The translations under genes were made by a program, and so were the position numbers. Shown piece by piece: positions 1 to 12,200 of a stretch of DNA of 64,000 bases. The first letter of the stretch is position 1. Each line of letters opens with the position of its first letter. The notes under the pieces were generated by a model, which worked only from the letters and a program-made list of their open reading frames with translations, was not told the DNA's origin and searched no databases. This DNA comes from Apus apus. Its lineage: Eukaryota; Chordata; Aves; Apodiformes; Apodidae. Location of the stretch: positions 130,009,132-130,073,131 of the forward strand of contig NC_067282.1 of the NCBI RefSeq assembly GCF_020740795.1, read 5' to 3'.

Positions 1-2217
1 GCATCAGCATCCTCCTCTTACCATCTCCATGACAAACTTCAAAACAAGCATAATAGAAAAATGGCCTAGATGGAAGAAGCTCTGCTTAGAAGCAACCTTA
101 TAAACCCTGCACTTCTCCCCATCCCTTCTAGTTAACTTCAAATGGCTACTTCATAAAATACTTGCTGTTGTCTGAAAACAGTTCTATTCTAATGAAGACA
201 GGGAAAATGAGGCTTTACAGCAACAAAGAAAATAATTTAAAACCATGTTAGCAGGTGATATTTAAGGCTACAGGTGGTGATAGTATTTCTGACAGAGGAA
301 GGCAAAGCTGTGTTAGGAACAGGCACGTTTGGTTTGTTTGTGTGACTAATGTCATGCAAAGGGTGTGCTTCAGAAAAATATGTGCAGTGAATGCAAGCAA
401 TCACAAGAGGCCATTCATCATTCTGCCTAGCTTTGGGATTTGTTTTTTTTGTTAATGCATCCACAGAACTGCAACTGTGCTCATTCCATGAGAGAGAAGT
501 TCATGGCAGAAGGATTAAAACAGACTACCTTTATCATCTTTCTCCAGCTGTCAGTCAGACTTTTTTATCAGCCAGCATGTGTAGACAATGTCAGCTCCAT
601 CAACAGTGCCACTCCTTTAGTGGCATTGGATTGAAATTACATTAAGCAGCTACTGCAAAAAGACACAAGATTATGTAAATCTAGAAAGCTGAAGCAGTTA
701 ATTGGATGTTTCTCAAACACCCACAGCAATCTACTTTGGCTCTATTGGTATACTAGTAATTAAAAAGCTAATTGCTATTTTTTTTGGGAAGGCAAGAAAC
801 CCTAAGAATAAAGTAATGAGAAACACAGCTTGTTGAAGTGAGAGTGGTAACACTCTCTGTTCTTGTCAATTGGTCCCTGCAGTATAAATGTGATAGTCAA
901 CTTCAGAAGGTTTACACAAATACATGCAACAAGAATAATTAGCTGATCATGAATCTAGGCAGCACCTCCTTCTCCTTTCTCTCAGATCCCAGCCAGGATT
1001 TGAGGTTTAAATGGAAAACTAACTCTGTTACTCTTCTCACTTGGATGAAAACTCTCCTGGCTGACGTTCATGAGATAAAGGCTCTTGGACCAAAATTTTG
1101 TGTCTCACAAATGAACTCCCCCCTTAGCTTCATGGAGTGCTTCAGGTACGTACACCAAACTTACCCTGTTGTTTAAAAACACAGTGACTGATGAAAATGC
1201 TGGGCAATTTGGAATTCTAAGGCAACTAACAGAATAATCTGAATCTCAGTGTTTCAAGTGAAAGATGACCTAAAACCTTGCGAGCAGCCGAACTGTTGCC
1301 ACACATGCCCAACACCTACAACTGAACAAGGCTGTCATTGCTGCCTTCCCCCGGACCATACAGCTCAACAGAACACCTGAACAAGCGAAAAAAACCACTG
1401 GGGGGAGCTGGCACCAGCACCGCTTCTGCTAGGCTACGTGGAGAAGCAAGTGGGTCCTGAGCCACTAAGGGTGATGATATTCTTCAGAGCTGGCAGTGCA
1501 GAAGGGGCATTTACTCTGCTGTTACTGAGAGCTTAAAATGCTCAGGGTGAGCTTGTGGGTGTGGTGCACCCCTTGTGCAAACGAGGAGAGCAACAGCAAA
1601 CCAACCCATGTTTTTATGTAGTCCTCTGGAAAAGGAACCCTTGGTGGCTTTTGAAAATAGCTGCCAGACCACATGGGGAAGCAGGGAGATCCACAGCTGG
1701 CTCTGTAGGGAAAAGGGAATGCATACCAAAAACTGGGAGATTGTGAAGTACTGCTCAGGGGACAGGAAAGCAAAAGCCCAGAAATGCAAAACAGAAAACA
1801 CTGACCTAGCAACACGGCAGGATCTGTGCTCGATAGGGGCTAGGAAAGAATTGTTCTTACATCAGCAGGCATTTGGAGCATGCCACATAAGGAGATGGTG
1901 AAGCTGGAGGACACTGCTGGTATGCTCTATCACAGGAATATGCAGCACTGCTGTTGCCAGCACTGTATAACTTGACCAAAATGTATTTTGAAGGTTGCCA
2001 TGAGAAAGGAAGTACGGAAAAAGCCACTGTTTGTAGCAGGCTATTTCTATTCACATAAAACACTGTCTCATGGAAACACATTTGTATAATTCACTTGCCT
2101 TTTACTCACAAATGTATTTCATCATCAGAATACCCATCAGCTGCAGCATAGTTACAAATGTTACCATTACCCAACCTCATACATAAAGACTATACACAAG
2201 AATTGCTTGAAGCAGCA
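1..2217. other. Non-coding stretch downstream of CREBL2
   Basis: I see no gene here, only AT-rich unique DNA with short chance frames. A small perfect hairpin is at 607-625 (TGCCACT, 5-base loop, AGTGGCA). A second possible CREBL2 last-exon acceptor (CAACAG then GG TAA) sits at about 1154 on the minus strand, with a poor pyrimidine tract. In mammals GPR19 lies beyond CREBL2 on this side, but no part of it is recognisable within the window. Confidence 0.5.
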
Positions 2218-3216
2218 GTTCATGTTGCTAGTGTTTATTTAAGCCAGTTGTGAGTTACAGGCAGACACACCAAAAAGCAGGGCTGATCTTGCACTAGCTA
2301 TGGAAACAAAACTTCCACCTCTCAAATTATTTTATGGAGGAAAAAGAAGAAACTGAAAGTCAGTCTGGTTTTTGTAGGTTATTTTTTTTTAATAAAGTGC
2401 TGCTGAAAATGACTAGCTGAAACATAGCAGCATTTTCTAGTTAAAGTAAGATAAAGAAAATACAAATAATTGTATAAATAATATCAAGCAACAACTTTTG
2501 CAGAAACAGCTTAAGGCAATGGCTATAACTGACACTACAAATTCTGCTTCCTTATCTACATATACAAGTCTATACATTCCATAAATACAGTTGATGAGTA
2601 GTCCACTCATGCACTATTCAGTATGGGATACCTCAGATTTTACTGTGGATTAGAAGTTTCTGTTTTCTCACACAAACCCACAACAGAGTCATACAAGGAA
2701 TTCATTTAGTGCCATAACTTAGGGAAATTAACACTCAGTGAAACTAACAGCAGGAAACCCACAAGATTATGTTTTTTTCTTGCTTACCTACAACAGGTAT
2801 TTCTACATCAGTTCATCCTCTTGCTGTATCTCTTAAGCATAGTGAGGACTAGAGTTCTTATTTCAGCTTTTCCTCTGAATTCTCCACATTTTTAGACAAG
2901 CCTCAAACATTTGGTCCTTATATTAACAGTAATTTTATATCTAACTATAGAGATCACAGAATGGTAGGGGCTGGAAGGGAACTCTGGAGATCATCTAGTC
3001 CAAGCCTCCTGGTAAAGCAGGGTCCCCTAGAGCAGGTGGCACAGGATTGTGTCCAGGGTAGGGGGGCAGAGGTTTAATATCTCTAGGGAAGAAGACTCCA
3101 CAATCTCCCCAGGCAGCCTGTTCCAGTGCTCTGTATAATTTTTTTGAAAGTAGCGAATGCAACTATGATGCCAAATCTCCATCTCTTCATGAGATGCCAG
3201 GAGATTAATCTTCACC
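2218..3216 (-). CDS. CREBL2: CREBL2 exon 4: last codon, stop and 3'UTR
   Basis: The acceptor AG (3218-3217) follows an unusually long pyrimidine tract (about 3270-3222 read on the minus strand, mostly T with a few C). The exon begins GG TGA, which combines with the last T of exon 3 to give TGG (Trp121) and then the stop at 3214-3212. Vertebrate CREBL2 ends in Trp, which is why I chose this acceptor. The rest is 3'UTR, interrupted by a CR1 fragment at 2952-3136 and probably ending near 2218 below an AATAAA signal. The only coding content is two bases plus the stop, so the assignment rests on splice-site quality and the expected terminal residue. A weaker alternative acceptor with GG TAA lies at 1154. 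Confidence 0.62.
2234..2239 (-). other. CREBL2: Probable CREBL2 poly(A) signal
   Basis: The minus strand carries AATAAA here within TTAAATAAACAC. A GT-rich stretch follows about 35-60 bases downstream (about 2200-2175 on the minus strand), as expected for a cleavage signal. Cleavage would fall near 2210-2225. This gives a 3'UTR of roughly 1 kb. Longer isoforms extending beyond the window edge cannot be excluded. Confidence 0.5.
2952..3136 (-). mobile_element. CR1 LINE 3' fragment inside the CREBL2 3'UTR
   Basis: The segment has CR1 3'-end wording on the minus strand: a GAGCACTGGAACAGGCTGCC block, a GGTGGCAC/CAGG block, and a GGACTAGATGATCTCCAGAG block leading to TTCTGTGATCTC. Only about 185 bases remain, with many substitutions and no usable frame, so it is an old truncated copy. 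It shares the orientation of CREBL2 and falls inside the predicted last exon. Confidence 0.85.
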
Positions 3217-6200
3217 CTAAAATGTAAAAGGGGAAAAAAAAAGAAAAGAAAAAAGAAAAAAAATAATTAGTCACAGTCCCTCTCCCAAAGCTAGTAATGG
3301 TTTCAGCTGTCAAGAAAGGGAAAAGGTTTTTTAAAATTTATCTAATACATTAAAAAAACCAAACACCTCTGATGTAAGTTATAATAGTCTTTTGAAAAGC
3401 ACTTAACAGACTTCAGATTCTTTGATAAATATTATCATCAGATCATGAAAGCAGACTGTAATTTTATTTATTATATAGAATTACAAAGTGTTCTCAGCTA
3501 AGGGAGAAGTCCATTAAGTGTATCCACTTTGTTTTTTGGGATTCTATGCACTAAGCATATATAAAGACAACACTTATTGCATGTTTTTCTTGTGAAGTTT
3601 CCACTATCTGGTAAATCCTTGGGTTAAATTCTCCAAAAGTACTAGTGTAACTTGAGTGCTTTTTCTGTCATCATCCATTGAGTTCAGTCTTATTACACCT
3701 TCCTGTAACAGAGTTCTGGTGTTACTTAAAACACCAAATAGTATAGACAGCATGTTTTTAACACTATGAATACTTTCCAAGAGATTTCCACCTTTAGCTG
3801 GGCAAATGGTTCTAGCTGACCATTAGATTTCCATGGCAAGTGGGAATATGAAGCATTTCCAGGTTTATTTCCTTTCTTCAATGTTTGTGAGAGAGAACCA
3901 GCTGCACACACTCACTGCAGGAGAAATGGGTGGAAGGCTGTACCCATATTACACAGAGAGGGTAAGACTAAACCATCCTCCATGATTTAGGGTACCACTG
4001 AGGGTGCCTCCTAGTCAGAGGACCTAGTTCTATCACTTCTGGGAGCCACCTGGATGGGGATGCAGGCTGTAAGCCATTAGAGTATCAAATGAGCATGAAC
4101 CACAAGTATTTCTGTTGTTTTTTAAGGGGAACTGCTAAACTTCAAAACAAAGAACTCCCAGAGATCCATCTAAGGTCAGAATATTTATAACGTAGCACGA
4201 TCTGCCATGTTATGGAAGCTCTAATTTAATGATCATTGCTGGGAATCCAACATTTCATAATGAACTACAGCACCTAGAGCTGGTTGGGAAATTGCAGTTA
4301 GAGCCTCTAACTCTCTGCCACTGTTATTTTGGCTTGCAGGACAAAATTGCCATCAGTTTAAGATGGCTCCAATATACCTCCTGTCCCACCTGCATGAAGC
4401 ACAAAAAACCTATTAGAACATGGATGCCACTGTTTGTGCCACAGACCTGGGCCCAGGTGTGCCAAACACAATCCTGTAATGCCAACTGCTGCCTAAGCCA
4501 GGAAGCAGGAGCCACTGTGATGAGGAACAGATGAAAACTCTTCCTCATTGCCATGAGAAATTCTAATTCCTAATTTCCTCCATAAAAAGAAAACTCCTGA
4601 GAAGTTTTTGGTGTGGTAAAACAGAAAGTGAAACAAGGAAGCAGTGGAGGGAAGAGAGCAAGTGGGACATTTCTGGTGAGATCACAGCTGCATTTGTCAT
4701 GTTACCTAGTGCAGAGGGGAGCTGTTCTGATCACACATATCATAAATCCTCTGCATATTTTCTACATCCCTGATTCAGAAAAAGACTTAAGTAGAGACAT
4801 AACCTTTGAAATGCATTTAATTACAATACATAGTTCACATCTGAAACTAGACTGTGTAAGTCTAAGTCCAACCAAAAATAATATATTGTGCTTCTGGCAT
4901 GTTCATGTTAAAATCCAACTGCAAGGTTCAGACTATAGATCTGGACATCTGGTCTAGGGTTTTGTTTTTTTACTCCAGAGAAGCCAGGAAGAGGACAGAC
5001 AAACATTCAACATAAACAAAAATCCCAAAACTTAAGGGAGGGCTTTGTTGCTGCCTTTCAGGACAGTTCAGAGCTTAGAATACAAAGTGAGGGGAATCCT
5101 ATCATATCTTCCCCATCTCAGCTTCAGTGTTACTTAACCTTTTCTAGTAGTTTTCCAAGTCTATGCAATACTTCTTAGCAATTGCTGAGCAAGTACATGT
5201 GTGGACAATCTAAAGAACAAACTTCAATCCATCCCTTAAGGATTAATGTGTGAGTGCCCAGAATGGAATTCTGGAAACTGTGCAGAACACTGGAATGTGG
5301 CACTATTATTTTCAGTGCTTTCAACTAATCCTGATTTGAGATAATACTAAAGAGACCAAATTAATTCAATAAAAAGAAGGCAACATTCAGTCTAGCAAAG
5401 TAATTGACTGTTATATTTATTCTATGAAACAAAGACAAAAACATAAGATGAAGAAATGTTCCATGCATGGCACAAAATACAAAGATAAACATTGTCACAA
5501 AATGGAGAATAAGCAAGCAAACCCCCCACTGAAAATCCAGAGAGCTCCACTCTCCACACTGCATCATATAAATGCCAAAAGGGTGTAGAGGAGAAAGAGC
5601 TGTCTAAGGTAAGTGGCAGGTTATTTGTCTATACCTGGGATGAGTAAATCAGCCTGCAAGACATCTCTCTTACCATAAAACCAAACTGATTCAACTTGTT
5701 TTCCTTGCTACCAGTTCTTGGCATTATTTTTGGCTGGGAAACCAGGATAGCACAGCAGAATTCACGTTAAGTTGCAGGCTAGAGAGATATTAGGACCCAA
5801 AGTGTAGGTAGATACAGCAAGAGAGCAGGGCACAATGGGTGGAAGGATGTGGCAATTGTTCCTCTGCTGGAAGCAAGGTGGAAGGACAAGGTTTGACTCT
5901 CACTGGGAGCACGGGGGGTCAGAAATGCATCCAGCAACAGAAGTATGGGCAGAAGCTAGGAATATACCCAGTACCTCTCTTTAAGGGTCCACATAACATA
6001 GAAGACATGCTGCATTATAAAAGGATGCTGAAACCAATCTTTTAGGTTACAAATTACATTACTATAAACCTTCTAATTGAAAGCTTTTGATCCAGTTCCT
6101 TCTCCTCAACCTACAGTACTCCCTTTGGCTTTAGCAAAGCTATGATGAGATCCTCCTCTTTATTTTATTTTACAGAACCTCTCAAACTCCCACAACAGCT

Positions 6201-9200
6201 ACCCATCACTTAACTACTGACCACAAAGCCAGGCTAATTCTGGGCTCTGAACCAAAGGCAGCCCCATCTCTTATTGGGGAATGCCCAAAAGCTGCCAGAG
6301 CTGTATTTGGGGAGGGTGGTGCAGAGAATGGAAGAACAAGGTCCTGCTTGCACAAAACCCCCAAAATCCCACTCTGTGCAGCTTAGGGAACACCACAGAG
6401 GGTTTCATATGGGGAGGAGCAAAGAGAAGAGAGTGAACATGAATCCTTCCCCTTGCACCCAGGGATGCACCACTTCTCTGGCAACAGCATTCTTCTGCTA
6501 GCTACCAACATATCTCTGCTGCAGAGCAGAAGGTTCTGCATTGGCCTCCTGTGAATGATGCACCAGGAGGGAAGATTGTCACAGTTACAAATGTGGCTTT
6601 TGCATTGCTTCTTAAAAACAAAGCTAGGAATTTATTTTTTAATTTACAGTAAAGTGTAATTTAACCTGTAGAATGAAATACTTCAAAATTAGAAGAGGTG
6701 AAAATTAGAAATGCCCATCCTAAACCTAAACTCTGTTCCCTTGCATGTATGTATCACATATAAGACTTTATATCACATGATCTTCTCACCTTTCAGTCCC
6801 CAAAAGGACCTTATTTCATTCCCTGGAAGAGCACAAATGAGGCAAGAAAAAGACTCCATAGGAAATGCCAAGCCCAGTGTTTCTCACTTACAAGTGCATG
6901 CAGCTAGAATAATGTTTTCTTGCTGGAGTTTTAAAAATTCAGTCATGTCTTATGTGCTCCATTTACCTTGCATTAGGAAACCAGAATATGCTGTAAAAGA
7001 TTAAAGTGTCAGTTCTTCAGAAGTCTCCACAAGCCTTGGTGAAACAGAGATTGAGTCTTCTTTTAAAATAACTGCCCAGTTCTAGCTAGTGTAATTTCCA
7101 TGTTGTCCATGTAAACATTACACAGAGTCTTTGTACCACCCACTAAGCTTTTTGCTTCAATCCACTATTTGTGCCCAAAAGCACATCCTTCTGTTTCTTC
7201 CTACACCACAGCCATCCTCCTACACCACAAAAGATGTAACAAAATAGGAATTAATCACAGGCTGGATACTCACAGGGATTGCTGCTGTTTGCTTCTGTCT
7301 TGCCAGCCTTGGCAAGTTTGGTTGTGTTCTGCTGTGCTTTGCCTTGCTCCTCTCCAGTTAGCAGGGCTTTTATTTCAGAGGGGATTTTCCCTTGGTCCAT
7401 GGCCATGCACCACTGCTTGTACTGAAATATGCAAACACATTAGGCATTAGCAAACTGCCAGGATCACATTAGCAGACAAAACAGAGCTGTAATCTTTACC
7501 TTCCTGTATATTCATTTAAGGTTTGAATTTACTGGGCTGAAGCCTCTTACAAAACTGCAGAGCACTAATGAGCTAAGCACGTGTCCATGGTTGCATACCT
7601 GCCCTCAGTAAATCCTGTTTCAGTCAATAAAGTGCTACTCAGTGGCAGTACTAGACAATACTGTAATTATTAAAAAACATGGAACACTTTGTGCATGTTC
7701 TTGCTGTTGGCATGCCAGAATACCGTTCCAGTTCATGGCCTATTAAAAACAAATATTTCACATGATTCTGGGGCTGATGGACTATTAAGAGGTGCTTTCT
7801 CATTGTGCAAGGCACAGTTACAGCACATGTGTCTTGCTCCTTGCTCCTAGTTCATCTTAAATTCTCCATTGGCAAATGCTGAGGCACACTGAAAAACCTA
7901 TGGCCAGTTGGCTGACTTTCCACCCAATCCTGACCCTATTTGCTGGTGGCAATTAACCCTGCCTATTCAAACAAACGTAATGCAAGGCCAAGGAAAAATC
8001 CTCAGCTCTAATCACATTTCAATGGCATCTCAGTACCAATGAGAATGTGAGTCTGTATTGCCAGATGAAACATTCCCCTTGATTAATGCAGCTTATTTGG
8101 CCAAGACATCCATCTTATATTTGCTGGAACACAGGACAGCAGTGCAACACAGAGAGGATGCTGCAAGAATCAACCTTCCCAACAGAAACAAAGGTCTGTG
8201 AGAAACAATGACACACTGTGGATATATGTTCCCCCTTGATTTTTCAAGACATTTCTTTCCATCCTCTACCTATTTCTATCTCTGTCAGAGGTTTTCTAAA
8301 ACAAACATTTCAAAGACAACAGATTAATATGCCATGGGACTTCCACTGCTTGCTTTTAGTTCAAAACCAGCAGATAACTTAGACACAGGGTTCATGTTCA
8401 ACAGGCAAAGAAGGCAAACAGCTGAATGCACCTGTTCCCAATGCTGTGATTGCTCATGGCTTGCCAAATCCCACCAGCAGTCACAGTGATTTCAAGAACA
8501 AATGTCCACGAGGAGAGGTCCCAAATAACATGGGTAGGTGAAATGATAGTTTCTTACCATTTCAAGCTCTTCCCTGAGAGCACAAATAGCTCGCTCTCTG
8601 CTTGAAACCAGCTCTTCCAGGTACTGGTATCTCAGCTTCTTCCTGGCTCTGCACTCTCTTGCACTCTGACGACTTCTTTCAAGTTTGGCCTTCAAGTCTA
8701 TCTTGGCTGGTTTACGACCTCGCTTGCCTGGTTTCTTTACCTTGCCTCCAACCACCTGGAAAGACAGGATGCAGTAAAGGTCCTGTTCCGCAAAGGCAAT
8801 GCTGTAACCATGTCGTTGTGCTGATGAGGTGTTTCAAGTAGAAAATTTTGCATGTATTTTCACTGATTCTGAAGCAACAGAGGAAATAAAGGGGCTGATG
8901 TATGAAGTTTTCAGTGACAGCACCAAAACCAAAAGGGAGGGATGTGACTTTGTAGTGAAGTCAGTATCTAAGCAGTCCTATCATCAATGCTACTAACCTG
9001 ATTTGGAGGTCCAACATTCGTAACTCAAGCAGGGCCACCTAGAGCTGCCCAGGACCAAGAGAAGAGGGGAGAAAATCACCTCCCTGAACCTGCTGGCCAC
9101 ACTTCTTTTGATGCAGCCCAGGACACTGTTGGCTTTCTGTGCTGCAAGTGCACATCGCCAGCTCACGTTGAGTTTCTTGTCCACCACCACCCCCAAGTCC

Positions 9201-12200
9201 TCCTCAGGGCTGTTTTCAATCCATTCTCCACCCAACTTGCATTTGTGCTTGGGATTGCCCTGACCCAGGTGCAGGACCTTGCACTTGGCCTTGTTCAACT
9301 TCCTGAGGTTTGCATGGACCTACCTCTCAAGCCTGTCACGGTCCCTCTGGATGGCATCCCTTCCCTTCAGCATGTTAACCCTAACCATTCTGGCCATGTT
9401 TACCCTCAAAATATTATTACACAGCCTGGAAAACCATCTCCTTACACCTTCTCATGCAACCTATCCCAGTGTTCAACTCTCCCAGTGCTTAATTTAGATC
9501 TCCCTTGCAGAAATTTAACCCCTTAGTTTCTTGCTGTATGGAGTGCAGATTTTGCTGTAATTTTCTCCTCTTCCTTGTGGCTCCTATTTTACAGGTCTGA
9601 AAGCTTCTCTTGCTACAAATTAAATTAAGAGAATAGTTTCCTTAGTGTCTACTTTATGCTTCCCCACCCAAATATTTTACTCTTAACATGAGAGCACATG
9701 GAAGTCCTAAATATGGTCTGAAACTGAGTACACTGGCCATCAGGTAGTATCAGCCTGGAAGCATTACATCAGCCACACACCCCACCTCCCCTATGAAACG
9801 AGGATTTCTCTTTATTTGCATTCTGACCACACTGTTTGAATGGAGGGGGTGTGGAGAAACACACCTAACACACACGCCTACCTACAAGAATTTCACTGCT
9901 GGCTTGGTGTTTCACCGTACTGTGCATAGACTGTGCTTTTTCTGACAGTGTTCAAAATATCAGAGTTCATCGTAAAAAGGACACTTTTTACTGTGTGATG
10001 CTACAAAATAAGTGGGCTTTGACATTCAAAGAAGTCATTTGTTCTATAAACTTAGCAGGCCGCAATAAAAACAATAACATAGTGACTTGATGTGCTAGAA
10101 TGAAGGGGGGGGGAAGGATTATACAACTGAGCCTATTCTTTCTTTGGAAAGTGAGTCAACAATCACATGCCAACATAATCCCACCCTCTCTATATTGCCT
10201 CTCCTAATTTATTCAGGAATAGCTGCCTACCATAAGCAAATGAAGGAACAGAAAGTACTTAATGGACATCCAGCGATAACGAAACAAACGTAATACATTG
10301 ATTTTTTTTCTTTGCTTTACTTAATCTCTTTCACATTTGAACTGCTGAACACAGTTTGAATAATTAATTGACTCCACCAAGGTGCTCTCCCTTAAGATCT
10401 TCTAGTTCAGATACTATCAATATAACCAATCACAGCCAAGGGGGAAAGAAGGTCCAAAGAAGAAAGTGACTGTCCCTTTTGGGCGCAACATGGGCAGCTC
10501 GATCCTCCCCTGGAACCACACTCATATTAATGCATGATGTGATTTATACTGCTAGCTCAGCAGGAGACAGAAACACAAAGTCTTCCCAGGAGGGGCAGCA
10601 GGCAGTCATTATTTGCTATCTATTATTACTTGCACTTGAAAGATTTCTGCATACTACATTACACACTACAGCCAAAGTACTTCAGTTCTTAAAAGACTTT
10701 TAGCACCTGAGGTTTTCCTGTGCCAATGCAAGGTAGTTTGAAGTAAACCTTTAAATTCAAGAGCTAGATTAGGTCTTGTAGAGACATATACTCCAGCTCT
10801 CTTAAAAAAAACCAAAACAACAAACAAAACAAACAAACAAAACCACAAACACACACCTTTGCCACCCTTTGAGCTCTGATCCTGCAGAAGAGCGGGCTAG
10901 CGCTTGAAGCTGGAGTTGCAGCACAACACATACTGGTGTACAAAAAAACCCAGTAACCTGAGTCTTGGTCCTGTGCATGTCATGGCCATGCCCTTTCACC
11001 AGCAAGGTCAGGCTGGTGAATAGTTGCTAGCTGTTTCTCAAAACAAGCAAGTTAAAACTACATGGAAATAGCACCCAACCTGAAAAGCACTGGCAAGCAG
11101 CACAACTTCACAGCCATTAAATCCACCCCACACCACAATCTCCTAAAATAATTTATTCTTAAGGACTTGTTATTTTAAAGCATCTTGCGTATGATTAGAT
11201 GTAACTGATATTTTTTTCAAGGACAGGGTCACCTCAACACAGAAAACACATAAAGGGCAAAGGAGAGTGGATTGTTACACGAATAGGGTATCAAGTGAGC
11301 TCATAGAAACTCTTGAGTTTAAAGGCACATTTCTATGGACTGACCTAGAGATGTGGAGACAAAACAGTTAAAGGCACTTCACAGTCTGCAAGGCAATTAG
11401 ACACTGGTGTAGACTGCTTTGCATCTTGCAAAGGCATCCTGGATCCACCATTATCAATCAACTGCCTCCCATTTAGTCACTCCAGAGAGCTTTCTGCAGA
11501 TAGGTGTACTAATTGCTCTCCCCCGAGATCTTTTACCACTGCAGCAGCCCTGCACACAAGCTCTCTTTGGGAGGAAAAAGGTTTGAACTTCTTGGGCCAT
11601 TGCTTACCCATGCTCTAACCACCAGGACTATGGAAATAACAAAAAAAAAAAAGCTTCCTTCCCTTTTAACTCTGACTTTCAGCAGCAATACCCAAATAAT
11701 ACACCTTCATACCATCCCAAAAGACTTCTACTGGCTTCACGGCTCTTGAACTAAAGTTCATCATTCTGAATTAGGCATCACCCTGCATTGCTAATTTAGT
11801 GTTTTAATAAAATCCTGCATCCTTAGTAGTTTTTCCTCACCAATATTTAGAAGCTCCTACTGTAACCTTAAGCAGCCCAGCTGGGAAAAAAAAAAAAAAA
11901 AAAAAAAAAAAAGGCCTGATAAATCCTGTGTGACTGTCCCACATTACCATATCTCCCTGGCTTCTAGTCATGTTTGCCTGCTCAGTTGCTATGCTGATAT
12001 GACAGAAGGAAGACAAAGCAGAAGCGCTAGTTGATGTTGAACATGGCAGCAGACCAAGAAAAAACAAGCAAGCAAACATTTTGTATTCCCTTTGTATTCC
12101 TCCAGAGTTCATAAAGGGATGGGATCTATTAGCATTCAGCAGTAGGGATTTGTGTTTTTTTTCAGGGAGCCATATGCTATTAAGACCCAGAACAACATTA

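Noticed and set aside
607-625. Small perfect hairpin as a possible microRNA
   Set aside because: A 7-bp stem with a 5-base loop is far too short for a microRNA precursor.
1145-1180. Alternative CREBL2 last-exon acceptor (CAACAG then GG TAA)
   Set aside because: It would also give Trp-stop, but the pyrimidine tract is poor and no poly(A) signal is seen before the window edge. The site at 3216 is much stronger. Kept only as the second choice.
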